The notes below the pieces were generated by a model. The model had not been told where the DNA came from and made no database searches. It saw nothing but the letters and a program-made list of their open reading frames with translations. From the NCBI GenBank assembly GCA_037139195.1, contig JBAXGW010000005.1, forward strand, positions 33,568 through 97,567: a DNA stretch of 64,000 nucleotides, in the 5' to 3' direction. Shown piece by piece: positions 7,948-16,679 of this stretch (position 1 is its first letter; each line of letters starts with the position of its first letter). The position numbers were made by a program, and so were the translations under genes. Origin of the DNA: JBAXGW01 sp037139195. GTDB taxonomy: Bacteria; Bacteroidota; Bacteroidia; Bacteroidales; JAHJDW01.

Positions 7948-9555
7948 ATGCAGAAATTATTATTACTAGGAGATGAAGCAATTGCACAAGGTGCATTAGA
8001 TGCTGGAATGTCAGGGGTATATGCATATCCTGGAACACCGTCTACAGAAATTACTGAGTATATTCAACATTCGAAAGAAGCAAAAGCTAAAAATATTCAT
8101 TGTACTTGGTCTACAAATGAAAAAACGGCTTATGAAGGTGCTTTAGGAATGTCGTATGCTGGAAAAAGAACTATGACATGTATGAAACATGTTGGATTGA
8201 ATGTTGCAGCAGATCCTTTTGTTAATTCAGGAATAACTGGAGCAAATGGTGGTTTATTAGTAGTAGCAGCAGATGATCCATCTATGCATTCATCACAAGA
8301 TGAACAAGATTCGAGGTTTTATGGTAAATTTGCTTTAATTCCTGTATTAGAGCCATCTAATCAGCAAGAATCGTATGATATGGTTCATTATGGGTTTAAT
8401 TTATCAGAAAAGTACAAAATTCCTGTAATGTTAAGATTGACAACTCGTTTGGCTCATTCAAGATCGGGAGTTGTTCGTTCTGAAGTTAGAAAAGAAAACG
8501 ATTTGAACTTACCTGAAGATTCTTCTCAGTTTATTTTATTGCCTTCAAATGCAAGAAGAAACTATAAGAAATTATTAGCAAATCAAGATAAGTTTGAAAT
8601 GGAATCTAATGATTCTCCATTCAATAAATACATCGATGCTCCTGATAAAAAATTAGGAATCATTGCTTGTGGTTTAGCATTTAATTATTTAATGGAAAAT
8701 TATCCAGATAGAAATGTGCCACATCCTGTTTTGAAAATTAGCCAATATCCGATGCCACGTAAAATGGTAGAAAAAATGTTTAACGAATGTGATGTAGTTC
8801 TTGTTCTTGAAGAAGGTCAGCCATTGGTTGAAGAAATGTTAAAAGGTTATTTGTCGAAAAATTTGAAAATTAAAGGCAGATTAAATGGTGTTTTACCTCG
8901 CGATGGTGAATTAAATCCTAGTTTAGTTGCTAAAGCTTTAGGAATGGACGCTCCAATTGGTCTTCCTGTTCCTTCAATCGTAGCTCCAAGACCTCCTGCA
9001 TTATGCAAGGGTTGTCCTCATATCGATTCATACTTAGCTTTAAATGAAGCGATGTTGCCTTATGGAAAAGGTAGAGTATTTGCTGATATAGGTTGTTATA
9101 CTTTAGGAGCTTTCCCTCCATTTAATGCTATTTATACTACAGTTGATATGGGTGCTTCTATTACCATGGCTAAAGGTGCTGCCGATGCTGGTCTTGTTCC
9201 ATCTGTTGGTGTAATTGGAGATTCAACATTTACGCACTCTGGTATGACTTCTTTACTTGACGCAATTGTTGATAAGTCGCCAATAACTGTTTTTATTCTT
9301 GATAATGCTACAACTGGTATGACCGGTGGTCAGACTTCAAACGCTGAGGGTAGAGTTGAAGCAATTTGTGAAGGTTTAGGTGTTGAAAAAGAACATATTC
9401 GTGTTATCAAACCACTTAGAAATCAACATGAAGAGAATTTGAGAATTGTTAAAGAAGAACTTGAATATAACGGTGTTTCTGTTATTATTCCACGTAGAGA
9501 ATGTATTCAAACTCTTAACAAGAAAATGAGAGCAAAATTCAAAGCTAAAAATTAA
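7948..9555 (+). CDS. iorA: Indolepyruvate:ferredoxin oxidoreductase, alpha subunit
   Basis: IorA with IorB decarboxylates aryl 2-oxoacids (indolepyruvate, phenylpyruvate) to acyl-CoA while reducing ferredoxin, in the cytoplasm. The 535-residue protein opens with the pyrimidine-binding domain (GAYPGTPST-like segment YAYPGTPSTE near 26-35), carries the family motif LCKGCPH (about 352-358) and the thiamine-diphosphate motif GDSTFTHSG (about 424-432) with downstream ILDNATTGMTGG. Characterised archaeal IorA proteins are longer and end in a ferredoxin-like domain with two [4Fe-4S] clusters; here the chain stops after a short basic tail, with no CxxCxxC set. The iorB gene follows after 52 bases. 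Confidence 0.92.
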   Translation: MQKLLLLGDEAIAQGALDAGMSGVYAYPGTPSTEITEYIQHSKEAKAKNIHCTWSTNEKTAYEGALGMSYAGKRTMTCMKHVGLNVAADPFVNSGITGANGGLLVVAADDPSMHSSQDEQDSRFYGKFALIPVLEPSNQQESYDMVHYGFNLSEKYKIPVMLRLTTRLAHSRSGVVRSEVRKENDLNLPEDSSQFILLPSNARRNYKKLLANQDKFEMESNDSPFNKYIDAPDKKLGIIACGLAFNYLMENYPDRNVPHPVLKISQYPMPRKMVEKMFNECDVVLVLEEGQPLVEEMLKGYLSKNLKIKGRLNGVLPRDGELNPSLVAKALGMDAPIGLPVPSIVAPRPPALCKGCPHIDSYLALNEAMLPYGKGRVFADIGCYTLGAFPPFNAIYTTVDMGASITMAKGAADAGLVPSVGVIGDSTFTHSGMTSLLDAIVDKSPITVFILDNATTGMTGGQTSNAEGRVEAICEGLGVEKEHIRVIKPLRNQHEENLRIVKEELEYNGVSVIIPRRECIQTLNKKMRAKFKAKN

Positions 9556-9607
9556 TTTAAAGCCTCGATTGCTCTCAAATAAAATAATAATTTAAGAAAA
9601 AAATAAT

Positions 9608-10189
9608 ATGAAAATAGATGTAATATTAGCTGGTGTTGGCGGACAAGGGATTTTGTCAATAGCCGCAATTATTGGTTCTGCAGCATTAAGTTCAGATCTT
9701 TATCTTAAGCAAGCAGAGGTTCATGGTATGAGCCAAAGAGGTGGTGATGTTCAATCAAATCTTCGTATCTCTGATAAAGAGATAGCTTCTGATCTTATTC
9801 CTCACGGAAAAGCAGATATGATTATTTCGGTTGAACCAATGGAAGCTTTGCGTTATTTACCTTACTTATCACAAAATGGTTGGTTGGTAACAAATGCTGC
9901 TCCTTTTATTAATATTCCTAATTACCCAACTACAGAATCGGTAATGACCGAAATTAAAAAATTAAAAAACAATATTATTATTGATGCCGATCAAATTGCT
10001 AAAGATTTGGGTTCTCCTAGATCAGCAAATATGGTTATTTTAGGTGCTGCTTCTCCATTTATTGAAATGCCTTTTGAAAAATTAGAAGATGCTATTCACA
10101 CTCTTTTTGGTCGTAAGGGTGATGAAGTTGTTGAAGTAAATTTAAAAGCATTAAGAGCAGGAAGAGAATTTGCTCAAAAAAACAAATAA
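9608..10189 (+). CDS. iorB: Indolepyruvate:ferredoxin oxidoreductase, beta subunit
   Basis: A 193-residue protein of the pyruvate/ketoisovalerate oxidoreductase gamma-type domain. The signature GVGGQG is at residues 9-14, and the EVHGMSQRGG segment (about 38-47) is typical of IorB. It forms the second subunit of the IorAB complex that feeds electrons from aromatic amino-acid breakdown into ferredoxin. It follows iorA and ends in a strong terminator, so iorAB is a two-gene operon. Low-potential ferredoxin made here could supply an [FeFe] hydrogenase whose maturases are encoded just downstream, which is an inference. Confidence 0.92.
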   Translation: MKIDVILAGVGGQGILSIAAIIGSAALSSDLYLKQAEVHGMSQRGGDVQSNLRISDKEIASDLIPHGKADMIISVEPMEALRYLPYLSQNGWLVTNAAPFINIPNYPTTESVMTEIKKLKNNIIIDADQIAKDLGSPRSANMVILGAASPFIEMPFEKLEDAIHTLFGRKGDEVVEVNLKALRAGREFAQKNK

Positions 10190-10216
10190 TTTTTTATTTC
10201 TTTTAATAAATTAATG

Positions 10217-10252
10217 ATGAGTTGGTGTTAATTGCGCCAACTCATTATTTTT
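10217..10252 (+). terminator. Terminator after iorB
   Basis: 11-bp stem ATGAGTTGGTG / CGCCAACTCAT (one G-U pair) with a 7-base loop, followed by TATTTTT. Confidence 0.88.
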
Positions 10253-10256
10253 GAAT

Positions 10257-10676
10257 ATGGCAAAAATAAAAGTTTTTAAACGAAATAAACAACTGGGAAA
10301 GACATTGTTGATTTTAGCCTTTATTATTGGGCTAACACTGGTTTTTCATTCTTTTTATATTGATAATATTAAAATAAGGTTAGCTCAGTATTTTGTTTTT
10401 TCTTGTCTGCTTTTTTTTGCATTTCTTGAATTCACAATTCCTTTTGCAATAATAACGTCAAATCATATCATAATAAGAGAATCCCCTTTTTTATTAAAGA
10501 AAATACTTAAGGTTCATATTAGAGAGGTTAATAGCTTTAAAGGTCGATTTGTTATTGTTTATTGCAAAACATGGAGAAAAAAAATTATTTACCTTAAATC
10601 TATTGATATCAATCAAAAAGCAGCTTTTATTAAAGAATTAACTGAAATTTCAAATAGAAGAAATAATTCAAAGTAA
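10257..10676 (+). CDS. Small membrane protein, PH-like domain candidate
   Basis: 139 residues from the ATG at 10257. An in-frame TTG at 10251 lies in the T-run of the preceding terminator and was not used. After a basic N-terminus there are two hydrophobic helices (about 15-35 and 45-65), then a strand-rich cytosolic segment with a final helix. That shape resembles the bacterial PH-like (YcxB/YdbS-type) membrane proteins, but no decisive motif is visible, so the assignment is weak. It precedes the Cys-rich gene by 3 bases, so the two are likely one transcript. Confidence 0.7.
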   Translation: MAKIKVFKRNKQLGKTLLILAFIIGLTLVFHSFYIDNIKIRLAQYFVFSCLLFFAFLEFTIPFAIITSNHIIIRESPFLLKKILKVHIREVNSFKGRFVIVYCKTWRKKIIYLKSIDINQKAAFIKELTEISNRRNNSK

Positions 10677-10679
10677 GTT

Positions 10680-10892
10680 ATGAAAAAGTTTAAATGCAAT
10701 AATTGTGATATGATTTTCGATTCTGAAGGCGAAAAACAAGAGTATAATAATGCTATTTATGGTCCATGTGCTCGTTATGTAGCAAAATGCCCTGAATGTA
10801 ATAATGAAGTGGGTGAGTATATAGAACCTAAACTCGGAAAAACCAATTCCACTGCTTCTAATCCATGTAATGGTTGTTGTGCTTGTCACTAA
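10680..10892 (+). CDS. Cys-rich mini-protein, zinc-ribbon-like
   Basis: A 70-residue protein with nine cysteines. Two CxxC knuckles (Cys6/Cys9 and Cys37/Cys40) form a likely zinc ribbon, with an extra Cys30 between them. A separate C-terminal cluster has Cys63, Cys66, Cys67 and Cys69 followed by a terminal His70. No signal peptide. I do not recognise the family; zinc or iron-sulfur binding is inferred from the Cys pattern only. It is placed 3 bases after a small membrane protein and 146 bases before hydF, so a role in metal or cluster handling is possible but unproven. Confidence 0.7.
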   Translation: MKKFKCNNCDMIFDSEGEKQEYNNAIYGPCARYVAKCPECNNEVGEYIEPKLGKTNSTASNPCNGCCACH

Positions 10893-10979
10893 AAAAAATA
10901 AAAAGGACTTTAAATGCTTAAATAAAAAAATATTTTTTGAAATTGATTCATCATCCTTTCTATTTGATGATATTTTACA

Positions 10980-10987
10980 TATATTTG
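10980..10987 (+). promoter_or_regulatory. Candidate -7 element (TATATTTG) for hydF
   Basis: Full TAnnTTTG match, 51 bases before the hydF ATG. Confidence 0.45.
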
Positions 10988-11038
10988 TTAATTAAATAAC
11001 AATAGTATTTAAGTCTTTAATGTCTTAATTTGTAAAAC

Positions 11039-12271
11039 ATGAATTCTAAAGGAAAAGAATCAAAACCTCATATTGGTATTTATGGTAGAAGAAATAATGG
11101 CAAAAGTTCGCTCATAAATAATATTACTGGTCAGGAAATAGCAATTGTTTCTGATTATGCTGGCACAACTACTGATCCAGTAAAAAAATCGATAGAAATT
11201 CATGGTATTGGCCCTGTGGTTTTAATTGATACTGCTGGCATTGATGATATTGGTGAATTAGGAGAGAAAAGAATTCAAAAAACCTTTCAAACCATTGCTC
11301 AAATTGATTTAGCATTACTAATTTTAGCTGAAAACAAATTCGATTCTTTTGAACAATCACTGATAGACCAATTTAATAATTTTAATATTCCTTTTGTTGT
11401 AATCTATAATAAGATTGACGTTAGTTCGCTTTCTACTGAGTTCTTAAAGCAACTTTCTGATAATGGAATTAATAATATTATTAGTTTCTCAAATATTAAT
11501 CCTGTGAATATTCAGGAACTTATAGATGTAATTAAAAGTAATATTCCAGAATCAGCATACAAGGCAGATACTTTGGTTGGCGATTTGATTTCTTATGGTG
11601 ATACTGTTTTGTTAATTACTCCAATTGACATTGAAGCTCCAGAAGGACGATTGATACTGCCACAAGTACAAGTAATACGTGATGTGTTGGATAACGACGG
11701 AGTGGTAGTTGTAGTTAAGGAACGTGAAGTGGATGAATACATTGCCAAAATGAATCCAAAGCCTGTTTTAGTTGTAACAGATAGTCAGATTTTTCTTAAA
11801 GCAGATGCATCTATACCTAAAGATATTCCATTAACAGGTTTTAGTGTTGTTTTAGCCCGCTATAAAGGCGATTTTGATAATTATTTAAAGGGAACTCCCA
11901 AAATTGCAGATCTGAAAGATGGTGATAGAGTTCTAATTTTAGAATCGTGTACTCATCATGTGTCTTGCGATGATATAGGCAGAGTTAAAATACCTCGTTG
12001 GCTTTCGAAGTATACTGGAAAAAAACTTGAATATGATATGGTATCGGGATTGAATAAATTGCCACGAGATATTAAGGAGTATGCAATTGTGATTCAATGC
12101 GGTGGTTGTGTACTTACAAAAAAGCAAGTAGTTAGTCGCTTAAAACCAGCAATCGACGCAGGAATTCCGGTAACAAATTATGGAATGGCTATAGCTTATG
12201 TACAAGGGATTTATGAGCGTGCAATTCAACCATTTACTAAGCAAGAAAATAAAAGTTACGATTACTTGTAA
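11039..12271 (+). CDS. hydF: [FeFe] hydrogenase H-cluster maturation GTPase
   Basis: HydF is the GTPase scaffold on which the 2Fe subcluster of [FeFe] hydrogenase is assembled before transfer to the apo-enzyme. The 410-residue protein has a Ras-like GTPase domain (P-loop GRRNNGKSS 16-24, DTAG near 65, NKID near 125), a dimerisation domain, and the C-terminal cluster-binding domain with C304-x-H306 and C354-G-G-C357. The residue before Cys354 is Gln353, where characterised clostridial and Thermotoga HydF have His. hydE follows 105 bases downstream. No hydG or hydrogenase structural gene is in the window. Confidence 0.94.
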   Translation: MNSKGKESKPHIGIYGRRNNGKSSLINNITGQEIAIVSDYAGTTTDPVKKSIEIHGIGPVVLIDTAGIDDIGELGEKRIQKTFQTIAQIDLALLILAENKFDSFEQSLIDQFNNFNIPFVVIYNKIDVSSLSTEFLKQLSDNGINNIISFSNINPVNIQELIDVIKSNIPESAYKADTLVGDLISYGDTVLLITPIDIEAPEGRLILPQVQVIRDVLDNDGVVVVVKEREVDEYIAKMNPKPVLVVTDSQIFLKADASIPKDIPLTGFSVVLARYKGDFDNYLKGTPKIADLKDGDRVLILESCTHHVSCDDIGRVKIPRWLSKYTGKKLEYDMVSGLNKLPRDIKEYAIVIQCGGCVLTKKQVVSRLKPAIDAGIPVTNYGMAIAYVQGIYERAIQPFTKQENKSYDYL

Positions 12272-12376
12272 ATAATGGAATAAAATCTTCGAGGTTTCAA
12301 AAACATCGAAAGTCTGAAATAATACAAGAGTAAGTAACAATGTATTAGCAACTTAAAGAATAAAATAAATATAGCG

Positions 12377-13456
12377 ATGAATATAGATGAAATTTTAAAC
12401 AAAGAGGAGTTTTCTCGTGCAGATATTATATATCTGCTTTCGCTCTCTAATCAAGAGGAAAAAGATAAACTTGCGGCAAAGGCTTACGAAGTAAAAAAAC
12501 AATACATTGGGAATATTGTATATTTTCGTGGTTTGATAGAATACTCAAATATATGCGATAAAGATTGTTTGTATTGCGGTATTCGCAAAGAAAATGATAA
12601 GGTTGATAGATATGTAGTTTCTGATGAAGAAGTTCTTGAAGCCGCAAAATTTGCTTACGAAAACAAATATGGTTCTATTGTAATTCAGTCGGGAGAGCTC
12701 GAAACCGAGAATTTTATCAATAAAATTGATAATCTAATTAAAAAAATAAAAGAACTTTCGAATGGTGAGCTAGGTATTACTTTGTCATGTGGCGAACAAA
12801 CAGAAGAAGTATATAAACGTTGGTTTGAAAGTGGAGCACATCGCTATTTGCTTCGCATAGAATCATCAAATAAACGATTGTACGAGATAATACATCCTAT
12901 TGATCCTCTACATAATTTCGAAAGACGTTTAGATTGTTTAAAATCTCTTAGAAGAGTTGGCTTTCAGGTTGGAACAGGAGTGATGATTGGTTTGCCATTT
13001 CAATCGGTTGGCGACTTAGCTGATGATTTATTGTTCTTAAAAGCTATGGATGTGGACATGGTAGGAATGGGACCTTATATCGAACATGAAGATACTCCAT
13101 TGTATCAATTCAAAGATAAATTGATGCCTAAAACTGAGCGTTTGAATTTGGCATTAAGAATGATTGCCGTGTTGCGTATTATGATGAAAGATATAAATAT
13201 TGCTTCGGCTACAGCATTGCAGGCAATTGATGGAGTAGGACGCGAAAAAGGGATAAAACTAGGGGCAAATATTATTATGCCTAATTTAACGCCTACAAAA
13301 TATCGCGAAGGCTACCAGTTGTACGAAGATAAACCTTGTATGGATGAAGAAGCTGCAGATTGCATGAATTGTTTAGAAGCACGTATTCATTTGGCAGGCG
13401 ATAAAATTGGATATGGTGAATGGGGTGACTCTAAGCATTTTGACGGAAGAAAATAA
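12377..13456 (+). CDS. hydE: [FeFe] hydrogenase H-cluster radical SAM maturase
   Basis: HydE is a radical SAM enzyme that acts on the HydG product to help build the dithiomethylamine-bridged diiron subcluster. The 359-residue protein has the radical SAM CxxxCxxC triad at Cys60, Cys64 and Cys67 (CDKDCLYC), followed by a TIM-barrel with GVMIGLPFQ (about 203-211) typical of HydE/biotin-synthase-like enzymes. The C-terminal NIIMPNLTPTKYR segment is also a family hallmark. It sits behind hydF and ends in a terminator, so hydFE likely form one transcript. Confidence 0.93.
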   Translation: MNIDEILNKEEFSRADIIYLLSLSNQEEKDKLAAKAYEVKKQYIGNIVYFRGLIEYSNICDKDCLYCGIRKENDKVDRYVVSDEEVLEAAKFAYENKYGSIVIQSGELETENFINKIDNLIKKIKELSNGELGITLSCGEQTEEVYKRWFESGAHRYLLRIESSNKRLYEIIHPIDPLHNFERRLDCLKSLRRVGFQVGTGVMIGLPFQSVGDLADDLLFLKAMDVDMVGMGPYIEHEDTPLYQFKDKLMPKTERLNLALRMIAVLRIMMKDINIASATALQAIDGVGREKGIKLGANIIMPNLTPTKYREGYQLYEDKPCMDEEAADCMNCLEARIHLAGDKIGYGEWGDSKHFDGRK

Positions 13457-13475
13457 TAATCAATTATTTTATTTA

Positions 13476-13510
13476 GCCTAATAAGTCTGCCGATTTATTA
13501 GGCTTTTTTT
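13476..13510 (+). terminator. Terminator after hydE
   Basis: Perfect 9-bp stem GCCTAATAA / TTATTAGGC, then seven T. Confidence 0.9.
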
Positions 13511-13759
13511 TGATATGTTTTTATTGACAAAAATTACAATATTTTATTTATTAGTTAAAATTATTAGGTAATAATAAAATTATTAATTATGTTTACAAAG
13601 TTTAATTCTACTATTAGTGTTGTTCTTGGATAAACATACAATAATTAATAGATTAGTTTTTGTGGAGCGAGGATAATTGAGTTTAGTAGTAACATTAGGT
13701 TTTTTTTATTTGTAAAAAAAACCTATATTAGAAACTAATGCAATAAAAAAATCAAAGCC
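13511..13759. other. AT-rich intergenic stretch with a 12-bp inverted repeat
   Basis: The gap between hydE and the next gene is about 300 bases. It holds the hydE terminator and, at 13696-13725, a perfect inverted repeat TAGG(T)8 / (A)8CCTA around a 6-base loop, ending 34 bases before the next ATG. No open frame of note and no clear -7 element was seen. Confidence 0.6.
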
Positions 13760-14671
13760 ATGAGAAAGTATTTAATCATTTTAACAACGTTAATTATTAT
13801 TTCTAAAGTCAGTATTGGACAAACCAATGTTTATCATCCATTCCCCGATTCGAGTGGAATTTGGAATGAGCACTATGTTTCAACCTCTGGTAATGGGTAT
13901 TATTCTTACGCTATTTTTGGGGATACTGTAATTAATTCTTTAAATTATCATAAGCTTTATCGTCATAATTTAAACCTGTCATTTTCTGATACGGTAATGA
14001 TTCAAAATAATTCGGAATTTATAGGAGCAATTAGAGAAGATAACAGCAAGAAAATATTTTATTATAATAAATACATGAATTCGTGTTGCGCAATAGCCGA
14101 TTCTGTATACTTGTTATATGATTTTTCTATGTTAGCTGGCGACACAATTCATGGTTTTAATTATCCAGATTTGGTTCTTGACAGCATTGATTCTGTTTTA
14201 GTAAACAATCAATATAGAAAGCGGTTTAACCTAAGAGGAGATACGTGGATTGAAGGAATTGGTAGCACTAGAGATTTGCTATCAACTATTTTAGCTATGC
14301 CCACGTGCTATTGTGTAAATGAAATAGTTTGTTACAAATATGGTGATACTACGTGTTATTTAAACACTAAATTCCACGATTGTTTTCCATTCTTAGGTGT
14401 TAATAGCGATAACTTATTTAGTCAGAAAATCATTTCTATTTCACCAAATCCAGTTGCTTCACAAGCGTTGTTGCAGTCAGATATAATGTTAAAAGAAGCA
14501 ACACTGGTGTTTTATAATTCATTAGGGCAAGCGGTTAAACAAATTGAAAATATTTCAGCTCAGTCAATTGTTTTTTCTCGCGACAATTTAACTAATGGAC
14601 TATATTTTATTCGCATAACTCAAGATAATAAGTTGTTTACTACTGAAAAAATAGTAATTACAGATAATTAA
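13760..14671 (+). CDS. Secreted protein with T9SS sorting domain, function unknown
   Basis: 303 residues with a clear signal peptide (1-20, ending before QTNVYH). The middle part is strand-rich and has several Cys (for example 109-110, 183, 185, 191, 199, 208) but no family I recognise. From about 225 the sequence is a T9SS type A sorting domain: ISISPNPVAS, a mid-domain 'FYNSLGQAVKQI' and the terminal GLYFIRI plus basic tail. Such domains direct Bacteroidota proteins through the type IX system to the cell surface or medium. It stands alone, with unusually long AT-rich spacers on both sides. Confidence 0.85.
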   Translation: MRKYLIILTTLIIISKVSIGQTNVYHPFPDSSGIWNEHYVSTSGNGYYSYAIFGDTVINSLNYHKLYRHNLNLSFSDTVMIQNNSEFIGAIREDNSKKIFYYNKYMNSCCAIADSVYLLYDFSMLAGDTIHGFNYPDLVLDSIDSVLVNNQYRKRFNLRGDTWIEGIGSTRDLLSTILAMPTCYCVNEIVCYKYGDTTCYLNTKFHDCFPFLGVNSDNLFSQKIISISPNPVASQALLQSDIMLKEATLVFYNSLGQAVKQIENISAQSIVFSRDNLTNGLYFIRITQDNKLFTTEKIVITDN

Positions 14672-14965
14672 TGGGTTAAAAATAACTAGTCAATAGATAT
14701 ATTATGAAATCAAAACAATGAAAAAACAAATGTCTTTTTTTAGAATGCTCAAATTTTAAACATTAAACATTGCTAGCTACAGATTTCACAATAAATATTA
14801 AATACAATTAGTAAATCTTTATTCAACAATAATTATTAATTTAGTGTTTTTGTTGTCATTAAAACACTGCAATATTGAGCTAATTGCAGTTAAAGAGTGA
14901 AGGCCTGAAAATAAGCCGTTTAGAAATGATATAAAACTAAAAATAATACTAAATATTAAAAAAAC

Positions 14966-15943
14966 ATGAAAAAATCTTTACTTATTTTATTTGCGTTTGC
15001 ATTGGTGTCTTCAATTAAAGTAAATGCCCAAATTATTAATCCTGGTTTCGAAACTTGGTCAGTAGATATGCTCGTGCCAACAGCTATGAATCCTAATGGT
15101 GGTAATAATACTTTTGGTTGGTGGGATTATAATTTCTTCAATAGTTCTTTTGTAGGAAGTAGTCCTATTTCTGTTGTTAGATGCTCTGATACAGTACGCA
15201 CAGGAAGCTATTCAGTGAGATTGGAATCAAAAGTATATACTCCAACATCTTGGAATATGTATAAGAATTGGGGAATTCCTTTTATTGGTCATGTTTATAA
15301 TGATACTTTAGGTATCTTATTTAATGGAAATGTAAATGTTACTAATCAGTCATACAAGCCGGGTATTCCTTGTAATCAGAGCTTAGCTCAATTTAAATTT
15401 TACTACCAATATCGTCCAAAAGGAAATGATACAGCTGAGTGTAGAGTGGAATTAATGAGTGCTGGAACATCTGTTGCAGGTGGTGTTTTTAAAACAAGTG
15501 TAGCTACAGGTAATTCGGGCTGGCAACAAGCAACTATTAATTTTAGTTACATTAGTGGTTTAACACCCGATACTTTGTTTGTATTGTTTAGTGCTACTTC
15601 TCTTGATCATGCTCCGAAAGCTGGTAGTGTATTATGGATTGATGATGTTAGTGCTTCGCTTGTAACCGACGCTAGTGATATTTCACCTGAAAACAATATT
15701 TTGCTATTTCCAAATCCCTCAAATGGTTCTTTTACTGTTAAATTTGAAAATTTCAATTCAGCAATTCAATCTCAAGCGAGAACGATAGAAATAATTAATA
15801 TGCTTGGTGAAATTATTTATTCAGCCAAAAACAATGGTAAACCAACTTGTGATATTGATATTTCTAATTCTCCAAGGGGAATGTATTTTGTGAAAATCTA
15901 TGATGGCGTAAAATATTACACCAAAAAAATTGAGAAGCAGTAA
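14966..15943 (+). CDS. Secreted T9SS cargo protein with PCMD-like domain
   Basis: 325 residues with signal peptide (1-22, ending in NAQ). The domain at about 24-235 starts with NPGFETW and contains SYSVRLESKVY and VLWIDDVSASL, the layout of the carbohydrate-binding-like PCMD domain (PF13201) found in Bacteroidota surface proteins. A T9SS type A sorting domain follows from about 243 (LLFPNPSNGSF ... GMYFVKIYDG ... KKIEKQ). The likely role is glycan binding at the surface; the ligand is unknown. Upstream 294 bases hold only AT-rich DNA with an 8-bp inverted repeat (14843-14868). Confidence 0.85.
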   Translation: MKKSLLILFAFALVSSIKVNAQIINPGFETWSVDMLVPTAMNPNGGNNTFGWWDYNFFNSSFVGSSPISVVRCSDTVRTGSYSVRLESKVYTPTSWNMYKNWGIPFIGHVYNDTLGILFNGNVNVTNQSYKPGIPCNQSLAQFKFYYQYRPKGNDTAECRVELMSAGTSVAGGVFKTSVATGNSGWQQATINFSYISGLTPDTLFVLFSATSLDHAPKAGSVLWIDDVSASLVTDASDISPENNILLFPNPSNGSFTVKFENFNSAIQSQARTIEIINMLGEIIYSAKNNGKPTCDIDISNSPRGMYFVKIYDGVKYYTKKIEKQ

Positions 15944-16001
15944 GTGGTTGGTTTGAAGATATTTGGAGGCGATTATTGATGATATGTTTGAAATCGCATC
16001 A

Positions 16002-16586
16002 CTATTTTATTTCATTCACTAACTTAAAATCATTGGGTATCTCAAATTCAGATTTGTTTAAAAGAGGTAATTCGATAAATTCTTTAGTTTCTAGCTTTAC
16101 AGGGAAATTCATGATTTTAGAATCCATTTTTAATACAATATTTTTGTAAATCCAATAAGTTCCGCTGGTTTTCTTCTCAATAGAGTTGATAGAAACTTTT
16201 TTACAATCTCTTTGCAGATATATTTCTTCGCCAATATCTTTATAGTTGTATGATAATTTTTCGGTTTCCGAAAATTTTGTAACATCAATATAACCCTTTT
16301 GTTCAGGAGATGTGGATATGGCGTATGTTTTTTTTTGTCGGTCGAGTTGGTAATATTTGCCATTGTTGGCAATAAATTCAGTGCTTTTGATAATGGTATT
16401 AATCTTTGAAGTGATTTTTATTTTTTGTTTATTACCAAACTCATCAAATAAGGTATTTATTTCAATCCCTGTTCCCATCATATTTACAGCCTGTTTTAAA
16501 TTGCCCGATTTCATTTGAAATTTGTTGTCGGTAGTTGAAAATGAGAACAGTGTTAATACTATCAATATTATTAAAAACTTTTTCAT
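16002..16586 (-). CDS. Exported protein of unknown function (DUF4412/LolA-like shape)
   Basis: 194 residues with a signal peptide (1-18, FSFSTT). The mature chain is strand-rich with repeated 'KIKITSKINTIIKSTEFI' and 'GKYYQLDRQKKTYAI' type segments, as in periplasmic DUF4412/LolA-like lipid- or hydrophobe-binding folds. This resemblance is by eye only. A -7 element lies 15 bases before the start. It converges with the preceding T9SS gene and is divergent from the rhomboid gene. Confidence 0.65.
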   Translation of the reverse strand: MKKFLIILIVLTLFSFSTTDNKFQMKSGNLKQAVNMMGTGIEINTLFDEFGNKQKIKITSKINTIIKSTEFIANNGKYYQLDRQKKTYAISTSPEQKGYIDVTKFSETEKLSYNYKDIGEEIYLQRDCKKVSINSIEKKTSGTYWIYKNIVLKMDSKIMNFPVKLETKEFIELPLLNKSEFEIPNDFKLVNEIK

Positions 16587-16600
16587 TCTTTTTTTTATTT

Positions 16601-16608
16601 CAAAAATA
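16601..16608 (-). promoter_or_regulatory. Candidate -7 element for the 16002-16586 gene
   Basis: CAAAAATA on the plus strand, TATTTTTG on the minus strand; 15 bases upstream of the ATG. Confidence 0.45.
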
Positions 16609-16651
16609 CAGCTTTAGATTGAATATATATTCCAATTTGATAAATTTTAGC

Positions 16652-16659
16652 TAAGTTTG
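16652..16659 (+). promoter_or_regulatory. Candidate -7 element (TAAGTTTG) for the rhomboid gene
   Basis: Full TAnnTTTG match, 20 bases before the ATG at 16680, back-to-back with the divergent element at 16601. Confidence 0.5.
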
Positions 16660-16679
16660 CTTGTTAAAAAAAATAAAAA

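Noticed and set aside
15969..15997. Terminator between two convergent genes
   Set aside because: 6-bp inverted repeat (GCGATT / AATCGC), long loop, no T-run.
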